Source: Halopseudomonas yangmingensis (GTDB lineage: Bacteria > Pseudomonadota > Gammaproteobacteria > Pseudomonadales > Pseudomonadaceae). Taken from it: a stretch of DNA of 64,000 nucleotides. The notes beneath the pieces are model-generated. The model was not told where the DNA came from. It did not search any database and worked only from the letters and a program-made list of their open reading frames with translations. The first letter of the stretch is position 1, and the number at the start of each line of letters is the position of its first letter. The stretch is from NCBI RefSeq assembly GCF_900114825.1, contig NZ_FOUI01000016.1, forward strand, positions 18,354 to 82,353. Reading direction: 5' to 3'. This document shows, piece by piece, positions 17,749 through 25,820 of the stretch. The position numbers and the translations under genes were made by a program.

Positions 17749-18653
17749 GGGTCCAGCTCCTGACTGTCGGCACTCACCAGCAGGATCAGGCTGGCGGCAA
17801 TCGACAGGGTGGCGGCCAGCTCGATCAGCAGAATCAGCAGGCCGGCTTGAGCCGGCGGGTAGACCAGCCAGCCATCACCAAGCCAGGCGCCGGCGGTGGC
17901 CACGCCAAGAAACAGCAGCAGGCCGCCGAGCACCAGCAGGCGCAGCGGCCAGTAATGCCAGCGCAACGGCGGCAACAGACCCGCCAGCCGCAGCACCAGG
18001 GCTCCGGCCGCCAGCAGCGCGCCTGCCTGGAAGGCGCCGCCGGGGGCATGGCTGCCACGCCACAACAGATAACCGCCCAGCAGCACAGCCAGGGGTGCCA
18101 GCATCCGGGCCCAGGCCTCCAGCAACGGCCAGCCAGGGGCGGTTACCAGTGCCGCCGGGCGCAGCTGGCGCACGCCAAGCAGCGCCAGCAGCAATACCGC
18201 CAGCTCCAGCAGGGTGTCCCAGGCACGAAAGTTCAGCAGTACCGCCGTGACCGGATGGCTGACACCACTGCTGTCGAGTGCCGCATTGACCGCCGCCGGC
18301 AGGGGCTGGTCGCCCTGTTGCAACGGCAGCACTGCCGGCACCAGCAGCGCTAGCAACAGCAGGCCCAGCAGGGCGCCGCCGACAAGGCTTGCCGGTGTCT
18401 GTTTGCGCAGCGCTGGTTGACGGCTGCGCGCCAGTGCCGCCAGCAGCATGGCCCCGAGCAGGCCGGCACCGATGGCCGCTTCGGCCAGAGCCAGATCCAC
18501 CGCGCCAAGCCGGGCCCAGGCCAGCGCCAGCAGCAAGCCGAAGACAATAAACAGCACCACCGAGGTATACAGCCGTGGCGCATGCAGTGCCGCCAGTGCC
18601 AGCATCAGCAACAGACCGACCAGCGCCGCGTCGAACAACCAGTCAGCGCTCAT
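17745..18653 (-). CDS. Fused MrpA C-terminal (DUF4040/MbhE) + MrpB subunit
   Basis: 302-residue membrane protein made of parts normally found at the end of MrpA plus MrpB. Residues about 5-75 (AALHAPRLYTSVVLFIVFGL, DLALAEAAIGAGLLGAMLL) form the DUF4040 domain. About 120-165 (VTAVLLNFRAWDTLLELAVL) matches the MbhE-like segment. About 185-300 (WRGSHAPGGAFQAGALLAAG) is MrpB. The start at 18653 is preferred over 18671 because it overlaps the upstream mnhG stop. With no ~800-residue MrpA in the operon, this fusion shows a split MrpA layout. Confidence 0.8.
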   Translation of the reverse strand: MSADWLFDAALVGLLLMLALAALHAPRLYTSVVLFIVFGLLLALAWARLGAVDLALAEAAIGAGLLGAMLLAALARSRQPALRKQTPASLVGGALLGLLLLALLVPAVLPLQQGDQPLPAAVNAALDSSGVSHPVTAVLLNFRAWDTLLELAVLLLALLGVRQLRPAALVTAPGWPLLEAWARMLAPLAVLLGGYLLWRGSHAPGGAFQAGALLAAGALVLRLAGLLPPLRWHYWPLRLLVLGGLLLFLGVATAGAWLGDGWLVYPPAQAGLLILLIELAATLSIAASLILLVSADSQELDP

Positions 18654-18948
18654 CCGGCAGGTCTCCGTCAAGTTGCCGCTGATGGCGCGCCAGCAGCTGG
18701 CAGGCAGTGGCTCCGGAGGCCATGACCAGCAGCCATACCAACAGCAGGCGCAGGGCGGTATGCAGCTCCTGGGCCTGTAGCGCCAGCCCCAGCGCCAGCA
18801 GCCCGAGTCCCAGGGTATCGGCCTTGGTTACCGCATGCAGGCGGCTGAAAATATCGGGAAAGCGCAGCAGCCCCAGGGTGCCGGCAATGAAAAACAGCAA
18901 GCCGGCGCCAATCAGCGGCCAACTGCCCCACCACAGCCAATCAAGCAT
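18643..18948 (-). CDS. mnhG: Mrp-type antiporter subunit G
   Basis: 101-residue small membrane subunit with three TM helices. The family signature GTLGLLRFPDIFSRLHAVTKADTL is present almost exactly (first 20 residues GTLGLLRFPDIFSRLHAVTK). ATG 18948 is chosen; a GTG directly in front also reads in frame. It overlaps the mnhF stop region and runs into the MrpA/B fusion gene by 11 bases. Confidence 0.88.
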   Translation of the reverse strand: MLDWLWWGSWPLIGAGLLFFIAGTLGLLRFPDIFSRLHAVTKADTLGLGLLALGLALQAQELHTALRLLLVWLLVMASGATACQLLARHQRQLDGDLPDER

Positions 18949-19192
18949 CACGGCGCCTCAGCAGCTGTACCAGGGCAATTGACACCACCGCCGCCAGCAG
19001 TGCCAGCAGCAGGGCGACATCCAGCAGTGCGGGCTGGCCGGCGGCCTCGGCCAGCACCAGCAGAATGGCCGTGCCGCTGGTCCCCAGCAATTGCACGGCA
19101 AGCAGCCGGTCAGCACGGGTCGGGCCGCGCAGTACCCGCCACAGGCCGGCGGCAATGCTCAGCAGCAGAATCAGTGCACAGAGCATCAGCAT
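18941..19192 (-). CDS. mnhF: Mrp-type antiporter subunit F
   Basis: 83-residue protein with three TM helices. LRGPTRADRLLAVQLLGTSG after the first helix is the MrpF signature (GPT-x-x-DR). The frame stays open to 19819, but the ATG at 19192 fits the family length and overlaps the mnhE stop by seven bases; the upstream part is the antiparallel-frame shadow of mnhE. Confidence 0.87.
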   Translation of the reverse strand: MLMLCALILLLSIAAGLWRVLRGPTRADRLLAVQLLGTSGTAILLVLAEAAGQPALLDVALLLALLAAVVSIALVQLLRRRDA

Positions 19193-19674
19193 CGGCGTAA
19201 CTCCCCGAACAGCGCTGCGAGATGGCGCTCCAGCTGGCGCACCACCGGCTGCCACGGTTGTTGTTGGTCGAGTACATGCAGGTGCAGGCAATCCTTGTGT
19301 ACATGGCTGGCCAGTGTGCCAGGCAACAGCCCGACCAGTGCCGACAACAGCAGCTGAACCTGCGGATTGCGGCAGTCCAGTGACAGCTTGACCCAGGCCG
19401 GGTCCAGCGGCATGCGCGGATGCACGGCCCGGCGCGCCACATCCCAGCCGCCGCGCCACAGTTGCCAGGCAAAGAACAGCAGCAACCCCGGCGCACGCCG
19501 CCAGTGCAGTCGCGGCCAGGGCAGATGCAGGCGGATTGCCAGGGCGCTGGCCAGCAGTGCTGCCGGCAGCCCCAGGTACCAGCCGGCATGTCCGGCCAGC
19601 AGCCACCACAGCAGTACTGATGCCAGCAGCCAGTAAAGGCCGTCCCGCCGGTATGTGACCAAGCTGTCCTCCAT
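19186..19674 (-). CDS. mnhE: Mrp-type antiporter subunit E
   Basis: 162-residue MrpE. It has two or three N-terminal TM helices (about 10-60), then the conserved soluble part starting with FFAWQLWRGGWDVARRAVHP, and LLSALVGLLPGTLASHVHKD, the family's T-P-G-T-like segment. ATG 19674 has GGGGG about eight bases upstream; a GTG ten codons earlier (19704) is less likely. It is the first gene of the operon, so the promoter should lie in 19675-19800. Confidence 0.85.
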   Translation of the reverse strand: MEDSLVTYRRDGLYWLLASVLLWWLLAGHAGWYLGLPAALLASALAIRLHLPWPRLHWRRAPGLLLFFAWQLWRGGWDVARRAVHPRMPLDPAWVKLSLDCRNPQVQLLLSALVGLLPGTLASHVHKDCLHLHVLDQQQPWQPVVRQLERHLAALFGELRRC

Positions 19675-19810
19675 TCGCAGTCCCCCTGAGGCATGCCTGT
19701 TCACATACTAGGTGGGGGCGGGTGGATGACTCAAATTCGCGGGGAAAAAAATCTGTATATATCGTCACCGGATCTTGCAGCGACGCGACACTGGCAGATA
19801 GGCGCAAACT

Positions 19811-19840
19811 AAAAAGCACAAGGCCCGCAGATGGCGGGCC
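19811..19840 (-). terminator. Rho-independent terminator of the MCP gene
   Basis: Hairpin arms GGCCCGC (19822-19828) and GCGGGCC (19834-19840) with a five-base loop. On the minus strand the stem is followed by TTGTGC and five T residues (19811-19815), 19 bases past the MCP stop. It separates that gene from mnhE. Confidence 0.75.
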
Positions 19841-19858
19841 CGGCTGGGTAAAAAGCGG

Positions 19859-21490
19859 TTACTGGACCCGGAAGAACTCTACCTCGGCCCTTAGCTGGCG
19901 AGCCAGGCCGCCGAGTTGCTGACTGGCCGCCGAGACCTGCTCGCTGCCGGCCGAGGTTTCCAGGGTGGCGTTGTGGATACGGGTGACGTTGCGGTTGACT
20001 TCCTCGGCCACGGCGCTCTGCTCCTCGGCGGCACTGGCGATCTGGGTATTCAAATCATTGACCGCCGTTACCTCATTGCGGATCTGCAGCAGTGCCTGTT
20101 GCGCCTGCTGTACCTGGGACACGGTGTTGCCGGCCAGCTCGCGGCTGGTCTGCATGATCTGGGCGGCAGCCCCGGTACCGTTCTGCAGGTTGCCGATCAT
20201 TTCCTGAATCTCGCGGGTGGAGCTCTGGGTGCGTGCCGCCAGCGAACGCACCTCGTCGGCCACCACCGCAAAACCACGGCCCTGCTCGCCGGCCCGGGCC
20301 GCCTCGATGGCCGCGTTGAGTGCCAGCAGGTTGGTCTGCTCGGCAATCGCATTGATCACCTCGGTAATCCGCTCGATATCGGTACTGCTGCGATACACCT
20401 GATCGACCCGTTCGGCAGCGGTTTCCAGGGTCTGCGCCAGTTGCTGGATGGCACTGGCGGTCTGCTGCACGCGCTGGTCGCCATCGGCCACCAGTTGCTC
20501 GGCGCTGCGGGTGGCCTGCGCGGCATTCGCCGCATAGCCGGCCACCTCGTTGACCGTGGCGGCCATCTGGTTGATGGCGGTGGCGATCTGCTCGGACTCG
20601 CGGGTCTGCAGGCGGACCTGCTGGATATTGTTGCCGGCGGTGGCTTCCAGTTGACTGGAGGCATCACGCAGTTCGCTTGCTGCATGGTTGACCTTGCCCA
20701 GGGTGCCGGACAGCCGTTGCAGCATGTCACTAGCGGCCGCCATTACACTGTTGCGCGGAAACTCGCCAGCCGGCAGGCTAAGGTCGCCGGTCGCCAGCCG
20801 GCGCATCAGTGCAGCGACCTCCTGCGGTTCGGCACCCAGGGTGCGGCGCAACTGGCGAATGATCAGCACACTGGCAACCAGACTCAGCAGCACCGCCAGC
20901 AGACTGATACCCAGCATGCTGTTGCGGAAACCCCCGGCCACCGCGCGCACAGTGCCCAGCTCGCGCTCGATGTCGGCTTCCTTGTAGTCGATAAAGGCGT
21001 TGATGCGCTTAAGCCACTCGCTGTAGGCCGGCGCCACCTGGTTGCGCAGGTGCTGGCGGCGGGCCTCTTGCTGTTGCAGTTGCAGCAGCTCGGCGGTGGC
21101 ACGCAGGGCCTGTTGCTCGATGTCATTGATGGCATCCAGCAGGCGCTGCTCCTCGGGGCTGTTGTAGGCACGGCCAAATACCTGGCGCATGGTCTGCGCC
21201 GACTCCCGGTAGAAGTCCTCCAGCCGCTGTGCCTCGCGCAGCAGCGCCGCCTGCTCGGCGTCGGAGTTAGTCAGCACCACATCGCGCAGCACTATCGCCC
21301 GGTCATGCACACTGCCACGGAAGTTGATCGCTTGGCGCTGCTTGCTGGTGGAGTTCTCGCTGACATAGGTCAGGGTGCTGTCGATGATGCCGACGCGCTG
21401 AATCCCGATCAGGGTGATGGCCAGCAGCAGCGCAACTATCAGGCCAAAGCCCAGGCCAAGGCGTTGGGCGGTACTCAGTGATCTGCTCAT
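19859..21490 (-). CDS. Methyl-accepting chemotaxis protein
   Basis: 543-residue chemoreceptor. It has TM1 (about 10-30), a helical periplasmic domain of the four-helix-bundle type (about 31-185, EREL and coiled-coil rich), TM2 (about 188-208), a HAMP domain (about 209-262), and a full cytoplasmic signalling domain with the tip [20 protein letters not shown] and [20 protein letters not shown]. Only one long methylation/signal hairpin is seen and no C-terminal pentapeptide tether. The ligand is unknown. ATG 21490 is chosen because it starts the typical basic leader [15 protein letters not shown]; an upstream ATG (21526) lacks a ribosome site. Confidence 0.92.
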   Translation of the reverse strand: MSRSLSTAQRLGLGFGLIVALLLAITLIGIQRVGIIDSTLTYVSENSTSKQRQAINFRGSVHDRAIVLRDVVLTNSDAEQAALLREAQRLEDFYRESAQTMRQVFGRAYNSPEEQRLLDAINDIEQQALRATAELLQLQQQEARRQHLRNQVAPAYSEWLKRINAFIDYKEADIERELGTVRAVAGGFRNSMLGISLLAVLLSLVASVLIIRQLRRTLGAEPQEVAALMRRLATGDLSLPAGEFPRNSVMAAASDMLQRLSGTLGKVNHAASELRDASSQLEATAGNNIQQVRLQTRESEQIATAINQMAATVNEVAGYAANAAQATRSAEQLVADGDQRVQQTASAIQQLAQTLETAAERVDQVYRSSTDIERITEVINAIAEQTNLLALNAAIEAARAGEQGRGFAVVADEVRSLAARTQSSTREIQEMIGNLQNGTGAAAQIMQTSRELAGNTVSQVQQAQQALLQIRNEVTAVNDLNTQIASAAEEQSAVAEEVNRNVTRIHNATLETSAGSEQVSAASQQLGGLARQLRAEVEFFRVQ

Positions 21491-21562
21491 GGGTATACCT
21501 GTATGGATGTTGTACAGCGTCTGCATATCTTATACAAGAATAAATATTTGTACATAAATACT

Positions 21563-21581
21563 TGCTATCACAGTGATAGCA
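21563..21581. promoter_or_regulatory. Perfect 19-bp palindrome between divergent genes
   Basis: TGCTATCACAGTGATAGCA: two perfect 9-base arms around a central A. It lies 73 bases upstream of the MCP start and 83 upstream of the NYN protein start, in an otherwise AT-rich stretch that also contains a TATAAG-like -10 for the MCP (around 21530). The symmetry and place suggest a dimeric regulator site; no matching regulator is encoded nearby. Confidence 0.45.
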
Positions 21582-21663
21582 GTGCCCATGAGGCCCGCCC
21601 GCCGGCTGGGCATAACCGGCAAAGCGTGCCAGCATGCAGGCATGGTCAGACAGGAGCTTTGCC

Positions 21664-22407
21664 ATGAACGGACAGGAACACCCGCGCAGCAGCGGACTGG
21701 CGGTACTGATTGATGCGGACAACGCCAACCCGGCGATTGTCGAGGGCCTGCTGGCGGAGGTGGCCAAGTTCGGCGTGGCCAGCGTCAAGCGCATCTACGG
21801 CGACTGGACCACCCCGGCGCTGGGCAAATGGAAAGCCGCCCTGCTGGAGCACTCGATCCAGCCGATCCAGCAGTTCGCCTACACCAGCGGCAAGAACGCC
21901 ACCGACAGCGCGATGATCATCGACGCCATGGATTTGTTGTACAGCGGCGACTTCGCCGGCTTCTGCATTGTCTCCAGCGACAGCGACTTCACCCGCCTGG
22001 CCTCGCGGCTGCGCGAATCCGGCAGGCAGGTGTACGGCTTTGGCGAGCAGAAAACCCCGAAACCCTTCGTCGCCGCCTGCGACCGTTTTATCTACACCGA
22101 GATTTTCAGCAGCCGCGAAGCCAGCGAGGCGGCAATCAAGCGCAAGACCGCGCAGGAACTGCGCCAGGACGCCAAACTCTGCCACCTGTTCCGTCAGGCC
22201 ATCGAAGCCGCCGCCGACGAAGACGGCTGGGCCAACCTCGGCCCGGTCGGCAGCCAGATCGCCAAGCAGATGCCGGAATTCGACCCGCGCAACTACGGCT
22301 ATACCAAGCTCAGCGAACTGGTCGAGGGCATGGGCCTGTTCAGCCTCTCGCGCCGCGAGCACGGCACGCCCTATATCAGGGACCAGCGGCCGGTGAAAAA
22401 GGGCTGA
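21664..22407 (+). CDS. NYN-domain ribonuclease-like protein with LOTUS/OST-HTH domain
   Basis: 247-residue protein. The N-terminal NYN (PIN-like, LabA-type) domain, about 10-150, has the acidic set LIDADN (D17, D19), TDSAMIIDAMDLLYSGDF and CIVSSDSDFTRLASRLRESG expected of a metal-dependent RNase. The C-terminal half (about 165-245, GWANLGPVGSQIAKQ, FDPRNYGYTKLSELVEGMGL) matches the OST-HTH/LOTUS RNA-binding fold. This NYN-LOTUS pairing is widespread but poorly characterised in bacteria. ATG 21664 has AGGAG upstream. It is convergent with the next gene, with six bases between the stops. Confidence 0.85.
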   Translation: MNGQEHPRSSGLAVLIDADNANPAIVEGLLAEVAKFGVASVKRIYGDWTTPALGKWKAALLEHSIQPIQQFAYTSGKNATDSAMIIDAMDLLYSGDFAGFCIVSSDSDFTRLASRLRESGRQVYGFGEQKTPKPFVAACDRFIYTEIFSSREASEAAIKRKTAQELRQDAKLCHLFRQAIEAAADEDGWANLGPVGSQIAKQMPEFDPRNYGYTKLSELVEGMGLFSLSRREHGTPYIRDQRPVKKG

Positions 22408-22413
22408 GGGGGT

Positions 22414-23826
22414 TCAGCCTGGCGGGATGTTGAAACGCGCCAGCTGACCCAGCAGCGGGGTGGCGCGGACCATGAATAGCGGCGCCACTGCGAATTTGTC
22501 TCGCGAGCTTGGGTGGGCTTGCTGCTCAACCAGGCCCAGCCACTGGAACAGGCTGAACAGGCGGTGGCCCATGGCGTAGATGACCTGTTCCCGGGCTGAC
22601 TGGTATGGCCGGTCCCGGGCCTCCATCGGCAACGTTGGAAAGGCCCGCAACCAGTCTTCCAGCCAGTCGCCTTCCTCACGCCAGTCGCCGGCATGGCATT
22701 GCAGCAGCCAAAACATGAAGGGCGCAGTGGTACGAATGCCGTAGCAGTCATCATAGTGGTCCAGCCAGGCCCAGTTGAAGGTCCTCAGGATGCACTCCAG
22801 CAGTTCCAGATAGAGCGTGCCCCACTGGTTGTTCCGGCCCAGTGCAACAAACCGTTTGCGAGCCAGCAGACGGCCCTTGCGTACCTGCACCAGACCACAC
22901 AGGTCAGCCATCACATGGGCGAAGTGCACCGGCACGCAGTCCAGCTCGGAGCGGATTGATGTCAGGGCCTCAGGGTAACGGCTCAGTTGCTGTGGGTCAC
23001 CGGCAGTCAGCATGGCGCGGACCACGGCCAATGGCAGGTTGCCTCTGGCAGTCAGCTTCACACCCTGGTCACCCAGAGCGTCCAGCAAGCTGGCCAGCAT
23101 GCGTAACAACGGCACCTGCTGACACAGCTCAGCTGTGTTCGGGGCTTGCCACTGCAACAGCTCGGGGCAGTCGAAGGTCTGGTAGAGCAGGGCATGCACG
23201 GCATTCGGACTCAATCCGGCGAAGTCATCGAGTGATTGGGCATTGCGCCGATGCACCTGATGTCCAACGCCACCAAGAGCGGCCAGCTGGGTATTGATTT
23301 GATCAACCGCCGGGTTGCCTTGTGGAAACTCGGTCGAGCCCCACCAGCTGCAGCTGTGCTCATGCTCCGGGTGCTGCGGATCATTGAGTGCATGCAGGAA
23401 CTCGGCAAAACCCGGAATGCCACCCACATCTTCCGGCGGACAAAACCCGACGGCGTGCAGGCAGCGAGGCAATTGCTCGTCGGCCAGGGCCGGCAAGCGC
23501 TTTTCCAGCCGGATCTCGTGCTCCCAGCCATCCCCGAAGTCATAGTCGTAGTACAGGCGATGCTTGTCGCTGACCAGCACATCACCCAGCCTGACCTGGT
23601 GTTCGTCAATCCAGTCGAGCATGCCGTCCGGGTCCTGCTCGGGGTCGCCAAAGACCTGTCCCTGACTTCCCCGGAAACAGTGCAGGTGTGCATCGCTCCA
23701 GCCCATGCACAGTTGCAGGGTATGGTGCAGCTCCGCAAGCGTGGCATCGCTGCTGACACGCAGCCTGCGCCAGATGCGCGGCGTGCTGTATTTGAGGGTA
23801 ACTTGCAGTTGCAGGGTGTCTGGCAT
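22414..23826 (-). CDS. Plasmid pRiA4b ORF-3-like domain protein
   Basis: 470-residue protein. The first about 170 residues match the pRiA4b ORF-3 / IS1096 TnpR-like domain: LQVTLKYSTPRIWRRLRVSS, HTLQLCMGWSDAHLHCF, YDYDFGDGWEHEIRLEK and GFCPPEDVGGIPGF. The remaining 300 residues are not recognised; they are soluble and have no obvious catalytic motif. Proteins of this family occur on plasmids and in accessory chromosomal regions; their function is unknown. It has its own upstream region, shared divergently with the HEPN/MNT pair. Confidence 0.75.
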   Translation of the reverse strand: MPDTLQLQVTLKYSTPRIWRRLRVSSDATLAELHHTLQLCMGWSDAHLHCFRGSQGQVFGDPEQDPDGMLDWIDEHQVRLGDVLVSDKHRLYYDYDFGDGWEHEIRLEKRLPALADEQLPRCLHAVGFCPPEDVGGIPGFAEFLHALNDPQHPEHEHSCSWWGSTEFPQGNPAVDQINTQLAALGGVGHQVHRRNAQSLDDFAGLSPNAVHALLYQTFDCPELLQWQAPNTAELCQQVPLLRMLASLLDALGDQGVKLTARGNLPLAVVRAMLTAGDPQQLSRYPEALTSIRSELDCVPVHFAHVMADLCGLVQVRKGRLLARKRFVALGRNNQWGTLYLELLECILRTFNWAWLDHYDDCYGIRTTAPFMFWLLQCHAGDWREEGDWLEDWLRAFPTLPMEARDRPYQSAREQVIYAMGHRLFSLFQWLGLVEQQAHPSSRDKFAVAPLFMVRATPLLGQLARFNIPPG

Positions 23827-23976
23827 TGGCTTGCGCCTGTCACAGGTGGGCGGTGGGTGCCAGCTTACTGTTCGCTGGCGGGATGCTCAATCGGCCGCTC
23901 AATCAGTCAGCGGCGTGCTGCAGCGGAAAACTCGGTTACACTGCTGAGCCATACTCACCAGTTCCCGGGAGCAAGC

Positions 23977-24396
23977 ATGTCAGAACAGGATGTGCGTTGG
24001 CTGCAACGCCTTGCCAATTATCAACGGGCCCTTGCGCGCCTGCGTGAGGCGGTTCAGCTGGCCAACAGCAGGCCGCTTAGCGATCTGGAAAAACAGGGGC
24101 TGATTCAGGCGTTCGAGTTTGTCTTTGAGCTGGCCTGGAATCTGATGAAGGACTACTTCCTGTATCAGGGCAACCCGAGCATCACCGGTTCCCGCGATGC
24201 AATTCGCACGGCCTTCAAGCAAGGGCTGGTGGCTGATGGTGAAGGCTGGATGGAAATGATCAAGAGTCGCAACCAGTCCGCGCACACCTACAACGAGTCG
24301 GTGGCCAATGCCATTTGCGAGCAGGTGCTGGGCTTGTATTTCAGTCTGTTCGAGGCCTTTGCCGCAGACATGCAGGCACGGGCAGAGCAGTCGTGA
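23977..24396 (+). CDS. HEPN toxin (HI0074/HepT-like nucleotidyltransferase partner)
   Basis: 139-residue all-helical HEPN protein of the nucleotidyltransferase substrate-binding family. It carries R98-x4-H103-x-Y105 (RNQSAHTY), the RX4HXY motif that forms the RNase site of HepT toxins and whose Tyr is AMPylated by the partner MNT antitoxin in studied systems. The stop overlaps the start of the MNT gene (TGATG), so the two are translationally coupled. The likely role is an RNase toxin held inactive by its partner. The ATG at 23977 has GGGAG upstream. Confidence 0.82.
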   Translation: MSEQDVRWLQRLANYQRALARLREAVQLANSRPLSDLEKQGLIQAFEFVFELAWNLMKDYFLYQGNPSITGSRDAIRTAFKQGLVADGEGWMEMIKSRNQSAHTYNESVANAICEQVLGLYFSLFEAFAADMQARAEQS

Positions 24397-24734
24397 TGAG
24401 CCATTTGCAGGACACTGGCTTGCCTGAATCCGCCATCCAGGCATTGTGCGGCCTGTTCAGTCAGTGGCCGGCGATTGAGAGTGTCTGGCTGTATGGTTCA
24501 CGGGCCAAGGGCAACTGGCGGCCGGGTTCGGATATTGACTTGAGCATCAGGGATAACGGACTGAGTCTGTCAGACTTGATGGCACTGGAAAACCGCATTG
24601 ATGATTTGTTGTTGCCGTGGATGGTTGATCTGTCGCGCTATGCCGATATCGACAATCCGCAACTCAGGGAGCACATTGACCGGGTTGGTCTGTGTTTCTA
24701 CCAGCGTGCCACGGAACACGCCGCCAACCCCTGA
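24396..24734 (+). CDS. MNT-type minimal nucleotidyltransferase (antitoxin)
   Basis: 112-residue minimal nucleotidyltransferase. It has the strand-turn motif WLYGSRAKGN with G34-S35 and D46-I-D48 (GS-x10-DxD), plus a later acidic segment around VDLSRY that can supply the third Asp. In HEPN/MNT pairs this enzyme transfers AMP to the toxin Tyr. The start overlaps the toxin stop by one base. The following 159 bases to rhlG show no gene. Confidence 0.82.
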   Translation: MSHLQDTGLPESAIQALCGLFSQWPAIESVWLYGSRAKGNWRPGSDIDLSIRDNGLSLSDLMALENRIDDLLLPWMVDLSRYADIDNPQLREHIDRVGLCFYQRATEHAANP

Positions 24735-24893
24735 TCCAGTGCTGGCGTTGCTAGCTCGCCATCCCCTATGCCCAACCATTCTGCTGCCTGATTGAATGCC
24801 GCTGCGGCTTGGCCTGTGGCGGCCGGGCGGCTAGGGTGTGGGCAGGCTGGCGCGGGCATCGGGCCCGGCGCCTGGGGATTGCGGGAGTGACGT

Positions 24894-25664
24894 ATGCAGC
24901 AGTATTTCAGTCTGGCCGGGCGCACCGCGCTGGTCACCGGTGGCAGTCGCGGCATCGGCAAGATGATTGCCCGGGGCTTTGTACAGGCCGGGGCGCGGGT
25001 GTTTATCTGCAGTCGCAAGCTGGACGAGGGGCAGGCGACCGCCGAGGAACTGCGCCAGTGGGGCGATTGCACGGCGCTGGCGGCGGACCTGTCGAACGAG
25101 GCGGGCGCGCGTGATCTGGCGCAGCAACTGGCCGGGCTGACCGGGCAGCTGGACATTCTGGTGAACAATGCCGGCACCGCCTGGGGCGCGCCGCTGGAAA
25201 GTTTTCCCGCCGAGGGCTGGGCCAAGGTCATGCAGCTGAACGTGACGGCGGTGTTCAGCACCACCCAGCAGTTGCTGCCGTTGCTGCGTCAGGGTGCCAG
25301 TGCCCAGAACCCGTCACGGGTGATCAATATCGGTTCGGTGGCGGGCATCACCACCATGAACGAGGATGCCTGGTCCTACGGGCCGAGCAAGGCGGCGGTG
25401 CACCAGCTGTCGCGGCAGCTGGCGCGTGAGTTGGTGGATCAGCATATCAACGTCAACGTGATTGCTCCGGGGCGCTTCCCGAGCAAGATGACCCGGCACA
25501 TTCACCATGACCCTGAGGCGCTGGCGCGCGATTGCCACGACATTCCAATGCGCCGCTGGGGCCGCCCGGACGAGATGTCGGCACTGGCAATCATGCTGGC
25601 CAGCACCGCAGGTGCTTATATGACCGGGGCGGTGATCCCGATTGATGGCGGTTTTACCCTTTAA
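24894..25664 (+). CDS. rhlG: RhlG-type beta-ketoacyl reductase (SDR family)
   Basis: NADPH-dependent short-chain dehydrogenase of 256 residues, very close in motif and length to Pseudomonas RhlG. Cofactor motif TGGSRGIG (about 15-22), structural NNAG (about 90), catalytic Ser in NIGSVAG, and Y-x3-K in SYGPSKAAV. The C-terminal MTGAVIPIDGGFTL is typical. In P. aeruginosa RhlG was linked to rhamnolipid and polyhydroxyalkanoate precursors; no rhlA/B or pha genes are near here, so the physiological substrate is open. Confidence 0.88.
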   Translation: MQQYFSLAGRTALVTGGSRGIGKMIARGFVQAGARVFICSRKLDEGQATAEELRQWGDCTALAADLSNEAGARDLAQQLAGLTGQLDILVNNAGTAWGAPLESFPAEGWAKVMQLNVTAVFSTTQQLLPLLRQGASAQNPSRVINIGSVAGITTMNEDAWSYGPSKAAVHQLSRQLARELVDQHINVNVIAPGRFPSKMTRHIHHDPEALARDCHDIPMRRWGRPDEMSALAIMLASTAGAYMTGAVIPIDGGFTL

Positions 25665-25682
25665 CCCGGATTCGTGATTCTG

Positions 25683-25790
25683 CGCCATGCCCGGCAAGGG
25701 GTTCTGGACCGTCGATAGCCAGGGATGGCTAGCGGCGAGCCCCCAGGGACGGGTTTACGGCGTGTCCAGAACTGCTTGCCGGGTATGGCG
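25683..25790. repeat. 108-bp imperfect palindromic intergenic repeat
   Basis: Two 26-base arms (25683-25708 and 25765-25790) are inverted copies matching at 23 of 26 positions, around a 56-base GC-rich core that contains further small inverted bits. It fills the gap between the convergent ends of rhlG and mksB. It looks like a REP/MITE-type dispersed element, or a very large bidirectional terminator. A short plus-strand frame through it is not a gene. Confidence 0.65.
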
Positions 25791-25820
25791 AGCCGCGCAC
25801 TGGTCTGCCCGGAGCCTCCC

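Noticed and set aside
16052..17773. 573-codon version of the first MrpD-like gene
   Set aside because: The extra N-terminus covers mnhC in another frame; the ATG at 17476 fits the family and the four-base overlap pattern.
18941..19819. Long minus-strand frame of 292 codons over mnhF and mnhE
   Set aside because: Only the last 83 codons match MrpF; the upstream part lies in another frame of mnhE and lacks a ribosome site.
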